From the NCBI GenBank assembly GCA_048550035.1, contig JBLYYQ010000012.1, forward strand, positions 1-30,854: a DNA stretch of 30,854 nt. Direction: 5' to 3'. Within the stretch, counting starts at the first letter, position 1. Every line of letters begins with the position of its first letter. Origin of the DNA: JBLYYQ01 sp048550035 (lineage in GTDB: Bacteria > Nitrospinota_A > UBA7883 > JBLYYQ01). Below are positions 1 through 7,741 of the stretch, one piece after another. Under the pieces are notes generated by a model. It did no database searches. It saw only the letters and a program-made list of their open reading frames with translations, and was not told the origin of the DNA. Position numbers and translations under genes: made by a program.

Positions 1-369
1 GCTATGAACACCACCATTTGATAAAAGTCCAAGAAAGTGAAGTTTCCGATTTTTATCTTTCGTTTGCCTGATAGCATCAATAATTGCTCTATTATTTTTG
101 ATTTCACCTGTTGCAATTGCATTTGAGATCTTCATGATATCTTGGTAGACAACTCGACCTGATCCAATATTTAAATGGCCAACCTCGGAGTTGCCCATCT
201 GTCCAGCTGGTAGTCCAACATCAACACCTGATGCAATGATCTCAATATTGGGATACTTTTTTCCTATTCGATCAAGGTTAGTTGTATTACCTTGCCAAAT
301 AGCGTTATGCTCCTTGATATCAGAGGCACCCCAGCCATCCAAAATCAATAGAATTACTTTTTTATCCAT
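1..369 (-). CDS. gpmI: 2,3-bisphosphoglycerate-independent phosphoglycerate mutase, N-terminal part (cut by window edge)
   Basis: Catalyses interconversion of 3- and 2-phosphoglycerate in cytosolic glycolysis/gluconeogenesis with Mn2+ and no bisphosphoglycerate cofactor. The minus-strand frame opens with ATG at 369 and stays open for 123 codons to the left edge. It begins MDKKVILLILDGWG, the alkaline-phosphatase-superfamily metal-binding start of iPGM. It then carries MGNSEVGHLNIGSGR, which holds the phosphorylated serine nucleophile typical of GpmI, and further on LLSNGGVHS, also family-typical. About three quarters of the roughly 510-residue protein lies outside the window. The start is 5 nt after the ubiX stop, so the gene is the third member of the AIM24-ubiX-gpmI operon. 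Nothing odd is seen in the visible part. Confidence 0.95.
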   Translation of the reverse strand, partial: MDKKVILLILDGWGASDIKEHNAIWQGNTTNLDRIGKKYPNIEIIASGVDVGLPAGQMGNSEVGHLNIGSGRVVYQDIMKISNAIATGEIKNNRAIIDAIRQTKDKNRKLHFLGLLSNGGVHS

Positions 370-374
370 AGTAT

Positions 375-956
375 CTAACTGAGTTTTTCTCCCCATCTTT
401 TGTATAGATCATGCTCAATTTCAAATTGATCCAAAATTTTCCCAACAGTTTGATTAATGATATCATTAATACTCTTTGGGTGATGATAAAATGCAGGCAT
501 AGGGCAAAGTATAGTGGCACCTATATCAGCTACCTTTGTAAGTAGCTTTAGATGTCCCTTATGAAATGGTGTCTCTCGTGGAATCAGTAGCAGCTTACGG
601 CCCTCCTTTAATGTCACATCAGCTGCTCTGGCAAGAAGCGTAGAACTATTTGATAATGCAATATTAGATAGACTATGCATTGAGCAAGGTACCACAATCA
701 TCCCTTGAGTTATAAATGAACCAGATGATATCGGAGCGGCTAAATCGTCTTGATTAAAAATAGTGGTAGCAGTAGATTTTAATATATCTATCCCTTCTTT
801 AAATTCGATATTAAGAGTCTTATACGCTGCATCTGTTATGATTAGTAGTCGATCATACTCTGCTCCATACTCTTTCAATGCTTCGATCACTCGCACGGCG
901 TAGATAACACCAGTTGCCCCTGTAACCCCGATTATTATTCTTTTTTTATTTTGCAC
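375..956 (-). CDS. ubiX: UbiX-type flavin prenyltransferase
   Basis: Makes prenylated FMN from FMNH2 and dimethylallyl phosphate, the cofactor for UbiD-type decarboxylases (ubiquinone/menaquinone or aromatic acid routes). The protein has 193 residues, normal for the family. Visible signatures are GVTGATGVIYAVR at residues 10-22 (flavin-binding start), SSGSF near residue 77, VVPCSMHSLSNIA near 88-100, RAADVTLKEGRKLLLIPRETPF, and PAFYHHP near the C terminus. The usual KERR is KEGR here, a mild variation. The start is GTG at 956; a later start would cut the flavin loop, so it is well fixed despite a weak Shine-Dalgarno. It sits 4 nt after the AIM24-family gene and 5 nt before gpmI. No ubiD partner is visible in the window. 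Confidence 0.93.
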   Translation of the reverse strand: MQNKKRIIIGVTGATGVIYAVRVIEALKEYGAEYDRLLIITDAAYKTLNIEFKEGIDILKSTATTIFNQDDLAAPISSGSFITQGMIVVPCSMHSLSNIALSNSSTLLARAADVTLKEGRKLLLIPRETPFHKGHLKLLTKVADIGATILCPMPAFYHHPKSINDIINQTVGKILDQFEIEHDLYKRWGEKLS

Positions 957-960
957 AGTT

Positions 961-1974
961 CTAGTCGTCTAATAGAGTTTCAGCTATATCTGTGATTGGC
1001 ATAATACTGCTCAGTAATGAACCTTCCCCTCTACTACCGCCTGCTGCTGAATATACTCTGTTTGCAAATCTTGAAAATGGAAGTGTCTGCAGCCAGACTT
1101 TACCTGGTCCTTTTAATGTTGCAAAAAAGAGCCCTTCGCCACCTAATATTGATTTAATGCCACCTACGAATTCGATATCATATTTAACGGCAGGTTCTAA
1201 AGCGACAAGGCAGCCAGTATCGAGCTTTAATTTTTCGCCCCGCTTTAGGTTACGTTCTATAATATTCCCACCTGCATGGACAAAAGCAATACCATCTCCT
1301 TCTAGCTTTTGCATAATAAAACCTTCCTTCCCAAATAGCCCGACACCAATTTTGCGCTGAAAATGAATCCCTATTGAAACCCCTTTTGCTGCACATAAGA
1401 ATGCATCCTTTTGGCATATAATTTCACCTCCGAGCGAACTCAGATCAATTGGAATAATCTTACCAGGATATGGGGCGGCAAAAGAGACATGCTGCTTGCC
1501 AGATCGACCTTCATGTGTAAAGACAGTTATAAATAATGATTCACCAGTTAATAGCCGCTTACCAGATCCTAATAACGTACCTAACAGTCCGCTACTCTCA
1601 TCCTGACTGGAACCGTCACCTAATATCGTTGTCATTCCAATTGCCGAGCTCATGTACATCATCGCACCAGCTTCTGCAACTACTGACTCATCAGGGTCAA
1701 GTTCAATTTCGACATACTGCATCTCCTCACCCATCACTTTATAATCTATCTCATCTGAGTTGCGCACTGGGATGGGGGTTGGTTGATCGTTAGTTTTACT
1801 TTTGCTCATTTCCACTAGTTGCGGAAAATGTGATAACTTGGTCCAGCTAACAAAGCCAGGACCAAAAATCAAAGTATCCAATGGTAGCTTTTCTTTGCGA
1901 ACCGCAGAAACAAATTCACGTTTACTCAAAGGGCCCTTTCTCTTATCTCCCTTTGCATAATACCAATTACCCAT
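961..1974 (-). CDS. GYF_2 (DUF4339) + AIM24/TIGR00266-family fusion protein
   Basis: A two-part 337-residue protein. Residues 1-52 form a GYF_2-like module: WYYAKGDKRKGPLS at 4-17, then SWTKLSHFPQL, the aromatic pattern of DUF4339 domains. A polar linker (about 54-80) leads to an AIM24/TIGR00266 beta-rich domain from about 82 to 330, starting MQYVEIELDPDESVVAEAGA and containing many Gly-rich strands. AIM24 proteins are poorly understood; the mitochondrial member affects inner-membrane organisation, while bacterial roles are unknown. GYF-type modules usually bind proline-rich peptides. There is no signal peptide or membrane segment, so a cytoplasmic location is inferred. The ATG at 1974 is preceded by a GAGGGG Shine-Dalgarno (about 1982-1989). 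First gene of the operon with ubiX and gpmI. Molecular function not known. Confidence 0.85.
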   Translation of the reverse strand: MGNWYYAKGDKRKGPLSKREFVSAVRKEKLPLDTLIFGPGFVSWTKLSHFPQLVEMSKSKTNDQPTPIPVRNSDEIDYKVMGEEMQYVEIELDPDESVVAEAGAMMYMSSAIGMTTILGDGSSQDESSGLLGTLLGSGKRLLTGESLFITVFTHEGRSGKQHVSFAAPYPGKIIPIDLSSLGGEIICQKDAFLCAAKGVSIGIHFQRKIGVGLFGKEGFIMQKLEGDGIAFVHAGGNIIERNLKRGEKLKLDTGCLVALEPAVKYDIEFVGGIKSILGGEGLFFATLKGPGKVWLQTLPFSRFANRVYSAAGGSRGEGSLLSSIMPITDIAETLLDD

Positions 1975-2256
1975 TTCGTTTCCCCTCTCTATTGATAAAT
2001 AAGCTCATAGTTACCTTAGGAAAATTACTTTTTCCATCGGTTATTTAATATCTTCATAGCATCTGATAGAAAACTGTTCAGTGGAATATTATATAAAGTT
2101 CTATATGTATTGAGTATCTGATTATTGTCACATGCTACAATTAGTTCTGGTTGTTTTGACAATTCTCACCTATTATCTAAAGTTAAGAGCAATTCTTTTT
2201 TATACGATTCAAATATAGGTTTATACTATAACATATTTATTTTTTTGCCAATTTAG
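1975..2256. other. Divergent intergenic region between AIM24-family gene and sucrose operon
   Basis: A 282-nt AT-rich spacer that must hold promoters in both directions. On the plus strand the best sigma-70-like match I see is TGGTTG at 2148-2153, a 17-nt spacer, then TATTAT at 2171-2176; the -35 element is poor, so this is tentative. A second AT-rich stretch (TATACTATAAC, about 2223-2233) lies close to the fructokinase start and could hold an alternative -10. On the minus strand only the GAGGGG ribosome-binding site next to 1974 is clear. I found no coding frame, riboswitch or strong terminator here. Confidence 0.35.
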
Positions 2257-3159
2257 ATGAAAAAAACTAAAAACAGAGTGGTCATCTTTGGAGAAGCATT
2301 GTTTGACATATTTCCTGATGGCCGAGCGGTTTTAGGTGGGGCACCATTTAATGTGGCATGGAATCTAAAAGGAGTTGGATTTGATCCATTATTAATAAGT
2401 GGAGTTGGTGACGATAAGTTCGGGCATGATATTTTAGAGTCTGCCTCAAAATGGGGCTTGAACATAGATGGGATCCAGATTATCAAAGATCGACCAACAG
2501 GGATTGTTAATGTTGTCAAAGGTCAAGATGGTCATTGTTTTGATATTTTGCCAGATGCTGCCTATGATTTTATTGATAAAGATTTAGCATTATCTTTGCT
2601 AGACGATGAACAAATTACTATTCTTTACCACGGCTCGCTTGCGTTACGTTCTAGCAATTCTAAAAATGCACTCTGGGCTATCCGCAATATACATAGACCT
2701 GCAACATTCATAGATGTTAATCTAAGAAAGCCATGGGTGAATTTTGTTGATCTAAACTTGGCAGTAACAGGTTCCAATATAGTCAAGCTCAATATTGAGG
2801 AGCTGGAAAATTGGTTGCATACTAATTTCAATGGTCGATCAGAACAGATGGTTGAGTCTGCTTTGACTGTTATCGAGCAGTATGGTTTAGATATGATGAT
2901 TGTAAGTATGGCAGAAGAGGGGGCTTATATTATTTCAGAAGATAGAGTTTTGCATACTTTGGCACCCGATGTTTCGAACTTTAAAGATAGTGTTGGAGCC
3001 GGAGATGCATTTACATCAATATTACTTGCTTCTATATCAGAAAAGATTGAAATAGAAAATGCATTAAAACTCGCAGTTGAATTTGCATCATCTATCTGTT
3101 CGATTGAAGGTGCAACAACTACTGATAAAGATTTTTATAGGGATTTCAAGTTTGACTAA
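2257..3159 (+). CDS. PfkB-family carbohydrate kinase, probable fructokinase
   Basis: Phosphorylates a sugar, most likely fructose to fructose-6-phosphate with ATP, in the cytosol. The 300-residue length fits ribokinase/PfkB proteins. The N-terminal GEALFDIFPDG and LGGAPFNVAWNLKGVG (sugar-binding side) and the C-terminal DSVGAGDAFTS at 244-254 are visible; Asp250 is the expected catalytic base and GAGD forms the anion hole. Substrate is inferred from context: the next two genes are sucrose-phosphate synthase and sucrose synthase, and a fructokinase in this position would recapture fructose released by sucrose cleavage. The ATG at 2257 has no clear Shine-Dalgarno, only an AT-rich leader. The stop overlaps the start of the next gene. 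A different PfkB sugar cannot be excluded from sequence alone. Confidence 0.87.
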   Translation: MKKTKNRVVIFGEALFDIFPDGRAVLGGAPFNVAWNLKGVGFDPLLISGVGDDKFGHDILESASKWGLNIDGIQIIKDRPTGIVNVVKGQDGHCFDILPDAAYDFIDKDLALSLLDDEQITILYHGSLALRSSNSKNALWAIRNIHRPATFIDVNLRKPWVNFVDLNLAVTGSNIVKLNIEELENWLHTNFNGRSEQMVESALTVIEQYGLDMMIVSMAEEGAYIISEDRVLHTLAPDVSNFKDSVGAGDAFTSILLASISEKIEIENALKLAVEFASSICSIEGATTTDKDFYRDFKFD

Positions 3160-5302
3160 TAAAAAAGTGCAAACAAAATCGGCTCAAAAATTTTATATAG
3201 TCTCGATCTCTATCCATGGTTTAATCCGAGCTAGGAATATTGAATATGGCAAAGATGCTGATACTGGAGGGCAGATCCGCTATGTGTTAGAGCAAGCAAA
3301 GAGTCTTGTTCAACGGCCGATGGTGGCAAAAGTAGACCTAATTACCAGGCGAATCCAAGATAGACGTTTATCACAAGATTATGCACACGAAATTGAGCCA
3401 ATAAGTGAGAATTTAAATATTGTGCGGATTCCAGCTGGTCCTCGTCGCTATATAGTAAAAGAGAAGCTCTGGGACTATCTTGAAGTATTCGTTGATAATG
3501 CAATCAAATATTTCCGTGCGGCAGGCGAAACGCCAGATATAATCTATGCTCATTATGCAGATGCAGGGCTAGTAGCAAGTAAACTTGCATCTATATTAGA
3601 TATCCCAATGATATTTACTGGACATTCGCTAGGAAAACTCAAGCGCGATTCTCTAATTGAGGATGGTCATAATCGAGCAGATATTGAAAATATATATCAT
3701 ATAGGGAAGCGGATTGAAGCAGAAGAGAAAGCTATAGAAGTAGCTTCTATTATTGTTGCCTCAACGAAGCAGGAGGTCGATATACAATACTCAAAGTACG
3801 ATCACTATGATCCGAGACGTATATTTGTTATTCCACCTGGCGTAGACTTAGAAAAGTTTACACCACCATCTAGATTTAATTGGCTTAGCCCTATTTCACC
3901 CATTCAAAGTGAGGTACAAAAGTTTTTAAGAGAACCGCTCAAGCCGATGATATTAGCAATTGCTCGTGCCGATGAGAAGAAAAATCTTACGACTCTTATT
4001 GATGTTTATGGCCAAAGTATCAAGCTACAAGATATTGCAAATTTAGTCATTATGGCAGGCTCTCGCAGTGATATCAAACTATTGGCAAAAGAGGCTAGGT
4101 CTGTGATTAATAAAATATTATTTTTGATAGATTACTACAATCTTTATGGGAAAGTTGCCTATCCAAAATCTCATCAATCAGAAGATATTGGACATGTCTA
4201 TAGGATGGCAGCTAAATCGCTAGGTGTATTTGTAAATCCAGCGTTAAACGAGCCATTTGGTTTAACATTATTAGAAGCAGCGGCTAGTGGATTGCCAGTG
4301 GTTGCAACTGCAAATGGTGGTGCTGGTGATATAGTTAAGATTTGTCAGAATGGCTTAGTTGTTGATCCACTCGATATTGATGCTATTGAGCAGTCTATTA
4401 CTAGTATTATTGAAGACAAAACGAGATGGAGTCAATATTCAATAGCAGGGCTGAGCAATTCGAAGAAATTTTTTTCGTGGGATTTGCATACAAAATCTTT
4501 AATGAAATTAATGAAAAGTGTTATACAAAAAGATCAAAAGAACCCATACAATTTTTTAAAGAGACGGTTAATGAGTCATGAAAAAATGTTAATCTGCGAC
4601 ATTGATGGAACGCTTACTACTAACAGTAAAGAGCTAGGTAAGTTAATTAAGATGCTATCAGAAAAAGGTAATAAAGTTGGCTTTGGCATTGCAACAGGAC
4701 GTAATCTGCAATTAACATTAGAAGCATTAAACGAATTTTCAATTCCAATCCCAAACTTTTTAATAACTTCAGTAGGCTCTGAATTATTTTATGGCCCTAA
4801 ATTAGTAAAAGATAATGGATATGATACTCATCTAAATTACAAATGGAAGCGATCTGCAATAGTTGATCTGCTTTCTGATTTAGAAGGTCTAACACTTCAA
4901 GAAGAAGATGCTCAAAATGAACATAAGATAAGTTACTTTATTGATCCAAAGTTGGCCTTAAAAGTTAAGGATATAAATAGATTGCTAAGAAATAATAATA
5001 TTACAGCTAATTTAATATTTTCTCATGGGATGTTCCTTGATATTTTACCAATCAGGGCAAACAAAGGTTTGGCGCTCAGATATTTGGCAAATAAGTTCAA
5101 TGTAGCGATGGATAAGATTATGGTTGCAGGTGACTCTGGCAACGATGAGGATATGCTAGTCGGCTCTAACATTGGAGTAGTGGTCGGCGGCTATAATATG
5201 GAGCTAAATAAATTACGAAATAGCCCTAATGTATATTTTGCTACAGGACATGGAGTTGCTGGTATTATTGAGGCAATAAAAAAATACAATTTTTTTGATT
5301 AG
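3152..5302 (+). CDS. Sucrose-phosphate synthase with C-terminal sucrose-phosphatase (HAD) domain
   Basis: A probable bifunctional sucrose maker of 716 residues. Residues about 15-470 are a GT-B retaining glycosyltransferase (GT4): DTGGQIRYVLEQ at 37-48 is the SPS/sucrose-synthase signature, and EPFGLTLLEAA (Glu367, Glu375) is the E-x7-E motif contacting the nucleotide sugar. Residues about 478-716 form a HAD phosphatase of the SPP type with MLICDIDGTLTTN (nucleophile Asp483, acid/base Asp485), ATGRN, NKGLALRYLANKF (motif III Lys) and GDSGNDEDML (Asp661, Asp665). Both catalytic aspartates are present, unlike fused SPS proteins whose HAD part is inactive. I place the start at TTG 3152: an AGGGA ribosome-binding site lies about 8 nt upstream, and the 25 upstream in-frame residues overlap pfkB and look non-conserved. 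The gene overlaps the fructokinase by 8 nt and is followed 3 nt later by sucrose synthase. Confidence 0.88.
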   Translation: MTNKKVQTKSAQKFYIVSISIHGLIRARNIEYGKDADTGGQIRYVLEQAKSLVQRPMVAKVDLITRRIQDRRLSQDYAHEIEPISENLNIVRIPAGPRRYIVKEKLWDYLEVFVDNAIKYFRAAGETPDIIYAHYADAGLVASKLASILDIPMIFTGHSLGKLKRDSLIEDGHNRADIENIYHIGKRIEAEEKAIEVASIIVASTKQEVDIQYSKYDHYDPRRIFVIPPGVDLEKFTPPSRFNWLSPISPIQSEVQKFLREPLKPMILAIARADEKKNLTTLIDVYGQSIKLQDIANLVIMAGSRSDIKLLAKEARSVINKILFLIDYYNLYGKVAYPKSHQSEDIGHVYRMAAKSLGVFVNPALNEPFGLTLLEAAASGLPVVATANGGAGDIVKICQNGLVVDPLDIDAIEQSITSIIEDKTRWSQYSIAGLSNSKKFFSWDLHTKSLMKLMKSVIQKDQKNPYNFLKRRLMSHEKMLICDIDGTLTTNSKELGKLIKMLSEKGNKVGFGIATGRNLQLTLEALNEFSIPIPNFLITSVGSELFYGPKLVKDNGYDTHLNYKWKRSAIVDLLSDLEGLTLQEEDAQNEHKISYFIDPKLALKVKDINRLLRNNNITANLIFSHGMFLDILPIRANKGLALRYLANKFNVAMDKIMVAGDSGNDEDMLVGSNIGVVVGGYNMELNKLRNSPNVYFATGHGVAGIIEAIKKYNFFD

Positions 5303-5305
5303 ATT

Positions 5306-7705
5306 ATGCAACATACTATTTTAAGAACTCTCAATAACTATCTTGGCAAATACAAAGAAGAAGGGAATCTATTGTCTGCTAGACTATTTGAGCCGAACAA
5401 GCCTTTTTTACTTCGAACAGAGATATGGGATATATTCAATCAGTTTTGCAAAGCGAATAATCTGTTATCAATGTTAGATGAGCCACTAGGAGAGGTACTC
5501 TATATTAGCCAAGAGGCAGCATTGGATCATCCCTATATATATCTTGCGGTCCGTGAATCTATAGGGAGATGGATATATATAAAATCTCATCAGGTAGAGT
5601 TTGAATTTGTAGAGATTGAGGTTGCAGACTACCTTGCTGTGAAGGAGCGATTGATAGATAGCAACAAAAATCATTCCTGGAACTTAGAGATCAATTTTGA
5701 GCCTTTCAATCGTAATTTCCCGAAGTTCAAAGAATCAAGTTCAATTGGGAAGGGTGTCCAACTGCTGAATCGAAAGTTATCGTCACAGCTATTTTTTGAT
5801 AATGAAAATGGTGCCAATCTACTTTTAAACTTCATGCGTGTTCATAATATAGGAGGTAAGCAGCTATTACTATCGAGCCAAATTCAGAATGTTAGTAGCT
5901 TACGCAACTCCCTGCGGGCTATGGTTAATTATCTTAATAATATAGTAGATGATACCTGCTGGAGTCAATTCGAACAAAAAGCAAACAGTCTCGGATTTGA
6001 GCCAGGTTGGGGTGCAACAGCAAAACATGTTCAAAAATCGATGCTGCTTTTGATTGATCTGCTAGAGGCTCCGGACCATCTTATACTGGAGAAATTTCTG
6101 GATAAAATTCCAATGATATTCTCAATTGCAATTATTTCACCACATGGTTTTTTTGGTCAAAACAATACGTTGGGATTACCAGATACTGGTGGGCAGGTTG
6201 TCTATATACTAGATCAAGTCCGCGCAGTTGAGAAAGAGATGCGACAACGGTTAGTCGAAAGTGGGATAGATGTTGCACCTAATATCTATATCATCACAAG
6301 ATTGATACCTGATGCACCTGAAGGCTCGGATTGTGATCAACCTATTGAGAAAGTTGAGGGAACAGAGAATTGTAAGATTGTAAGAGTACCATTTTACGAT
6401 ATTAATCAAGAGGTGATTCCCCACTGGATATCACGCTTTGAGGTCTGGCCATATCTTGAAAAATTTGCTGACGATGCAGCTGACACTATCCTAAAAACAT
6501 TTGAATCTAGACCTGATCTTATTATCGGCAACTATTCTGATGGTAACCTTGTTGCCACACTACTATCAAGGAGATTAAAGGTTACTCAATGCAATATTGC
6601 GCATGCACTGGAGAAAACTAAATACCTATACTCAGACCTCTATTGGCGTGACAACGAAAGTAGATACCATTTTTCATGCCAGTTTACTGCAGATCTAATA
6701 TCGATGAATAGCGCAGATTTTATTATTACATCTACTTTCCAGGAAATATCTGGGCGAATTGATTCTGTTGGTCAATATGAAAGCTACCAATCATTTACAA
6801 TGCCTGGACTATTTCGAGTTGTGAATGGGATTGATGTGTTTGATCCAAAATTTAATATCGTCTCACCTGGTGCTGATAGTGAAATATATTTTCCTTATAA
6901 TGAACATGGCAGGCGCAATAAAGAAAATCTAGAGCAGGCCAGAAACTTTTTGTTTGCTGACTCTTTAGATAATAGTAGAGGGAGCTTTAAAGATAAAGAT
7001 AAGCCGATAATTTTTACAATGGCTCGCCTTGATCGGATCAAAAATATCGCAGGGTTAGTCGACTGGTATGGATCATCTGATTCAATAAAGCAGGCCGCGA
7101 ACCTTTTGGTTATTGCAGGTGCTATTGATCCTGATCAATCCTCCGATCAAGAAGAACAAGAGCAGATTCACCTCATGCATGAGCTATTTAATAAACATAG
7201 CCTAGATGATAAAGCAAGATGGATCGGAGTCCGTTTATCAAAAGAGCTATCAGGAGAACTATATCGAGTGATAGCAGATCATAAAGGTGTTTTTGTTCAA
7301 CCTGCATTATTTGAAGCTTTTGGATTAACTGTTATTGAAGCTATGATTACTGGTCTACCTACATTTGCCACTAGGTTTGGTGGTCCATTAGAAATTATAG
7401 AGCATGGCGTCTCTGGATTTCATATTAATCCTAACAAAGCCCAGAGTGCAACTGACCTACTTATAGAGTTTTTTGAAAAAGAGAAGCAATCCAAAAACTA
7501 TTGGCAATCTATTTCAGATGGTGCTATTAGCAGAGTTCAAAATTGCTACACTTGGGATCTATATGCAAAGAGATTGATGACACTTGCTAGAATCTATGGG
7601 TTTTGGAATTTTACTACAAACTTAGAAAAAGATGAGATGCGAACCTATATAGATGCCTTATATGGACTAGAGTTCCGGCGTTTAGCTGAGAAAGTTAATG
7701 AGTAG
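5306..7705 (+). CDS. Sucrose synthase
   Basis: Reversibly converts sucrose plus NDP to NDP-glucose plus fructose (GT4 family, cytosolic). The 799-residue length is that of plant and bacterial sucrose synthases. The N-terminal helical regulatory region (about 1-260) is followed by the GT-B core: SPHGFFGQNNTLGLPDTGGQ beginning at Ser278 with DTGGQ from Asp293, and the C-terminal EAFGLTVIEAM with Glu670 and Glu678. MARLDRIKN near residue 572 is also typical. The start ATG at 5306 lies 3 nt after the stop of the SPS gene and has no visible Shine-Dalgarno, so coupling to SPS translation is likely. A usual physiological role in bacteria is to channel sucrose into ADP- or UDP-glucose for glycogen; no glycogen gene is in view. 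Whether ADP or UDP is preferred cannot be read here. Confidence 0.95.
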   Translation: MQHTILRTLNNYLGKYKEEGNLLSARLFEPNKPFLLRTEIWDIFNQFCKANNLLSMLDEPLGEVLYISQEAALDHPYIYLAVRESIGRWIYIKSHQVEFEFVEIEVADYLAVKERLIDSNKNHSWNLEINFEPFNRNFPKFKESSSIGKGVQLLNRKLSSQLFFDNENGANLLLNFMRVHNIGGKQLLLSSQIQNVSSLRNSLRAMVNYLNNIVDDTCWSQFEQKANSLGFEPGWGATAKHVQKSMLLLIDLLEAPDHLILEKFLDKIPMIFSIAIISPHGFFGQNNTLGLPDTGGQVVYILDQVRAVEKEMRQRLVESGIDVAPNIYIITRLIPDAPEGSDCDQPIEKVEGTENCKIVRVPFYDINQEVIPHWISRFEVWPYLEKFADDAADTILKTFESRPDLIIGNYSDGNLVATLLSRRLKVTQCNIAHALEKTKYLYSDLYWRDNESRYHFSCQFTADLISMNSADFIITSTFQEISGRIDSVGQYESYQSFTMPGLFRVVNGIDVFDPKFNIVSPGADSEIYFPYNEHGRRNKENLEQARNFLFADSLDNSRGSFKDKDKPIIFTMARLDRIKNIAGLVDWYGSSDSIKQAANLLVIAGAIDPDQSSDQEEQEQIHLMHELFNKHSLDDKARWIGVRLSKELSGELYRVIADHKGVFVQPALFEAFGLTVIEAMITGLPTFATRFGGPLEIIEHGVSGFHINPNKAQSATDLLIEFFEKEKQSKNYWQSISDGAISRVQNCYTWDLYAKRLMTLARIYGFWNFTTNLEKDEMRTYIDALYGLEFRRLAEKVNE

Positions 7706-7741
7706 CTTTAAAAAAGAAGGAAACTCTTGAGCTTAAAACTT

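Noticed and set aside
992..1360. Plus-strand open frame antisense to the AIM24-family gene
   Set aside because: Composition rich in Pro/Ser/Phe typical of a reverse-strand shadow; no ribosome-binding site; the minus-strand gene is clearly real.
3077..3151. Upstream ATG giving a longer SPS protein
   Set aside because: The extra 25 residues lie inside the fructokinase gene in another frame and look unlike any SPS N terminus; TTG 3152 has a better ribosome-binding site.
7706..7741. Terminator between sucrose synthase and the MoaA-like gene
   Set aside because: The 36-nt gap contains A runs but no stable inverted repeat.
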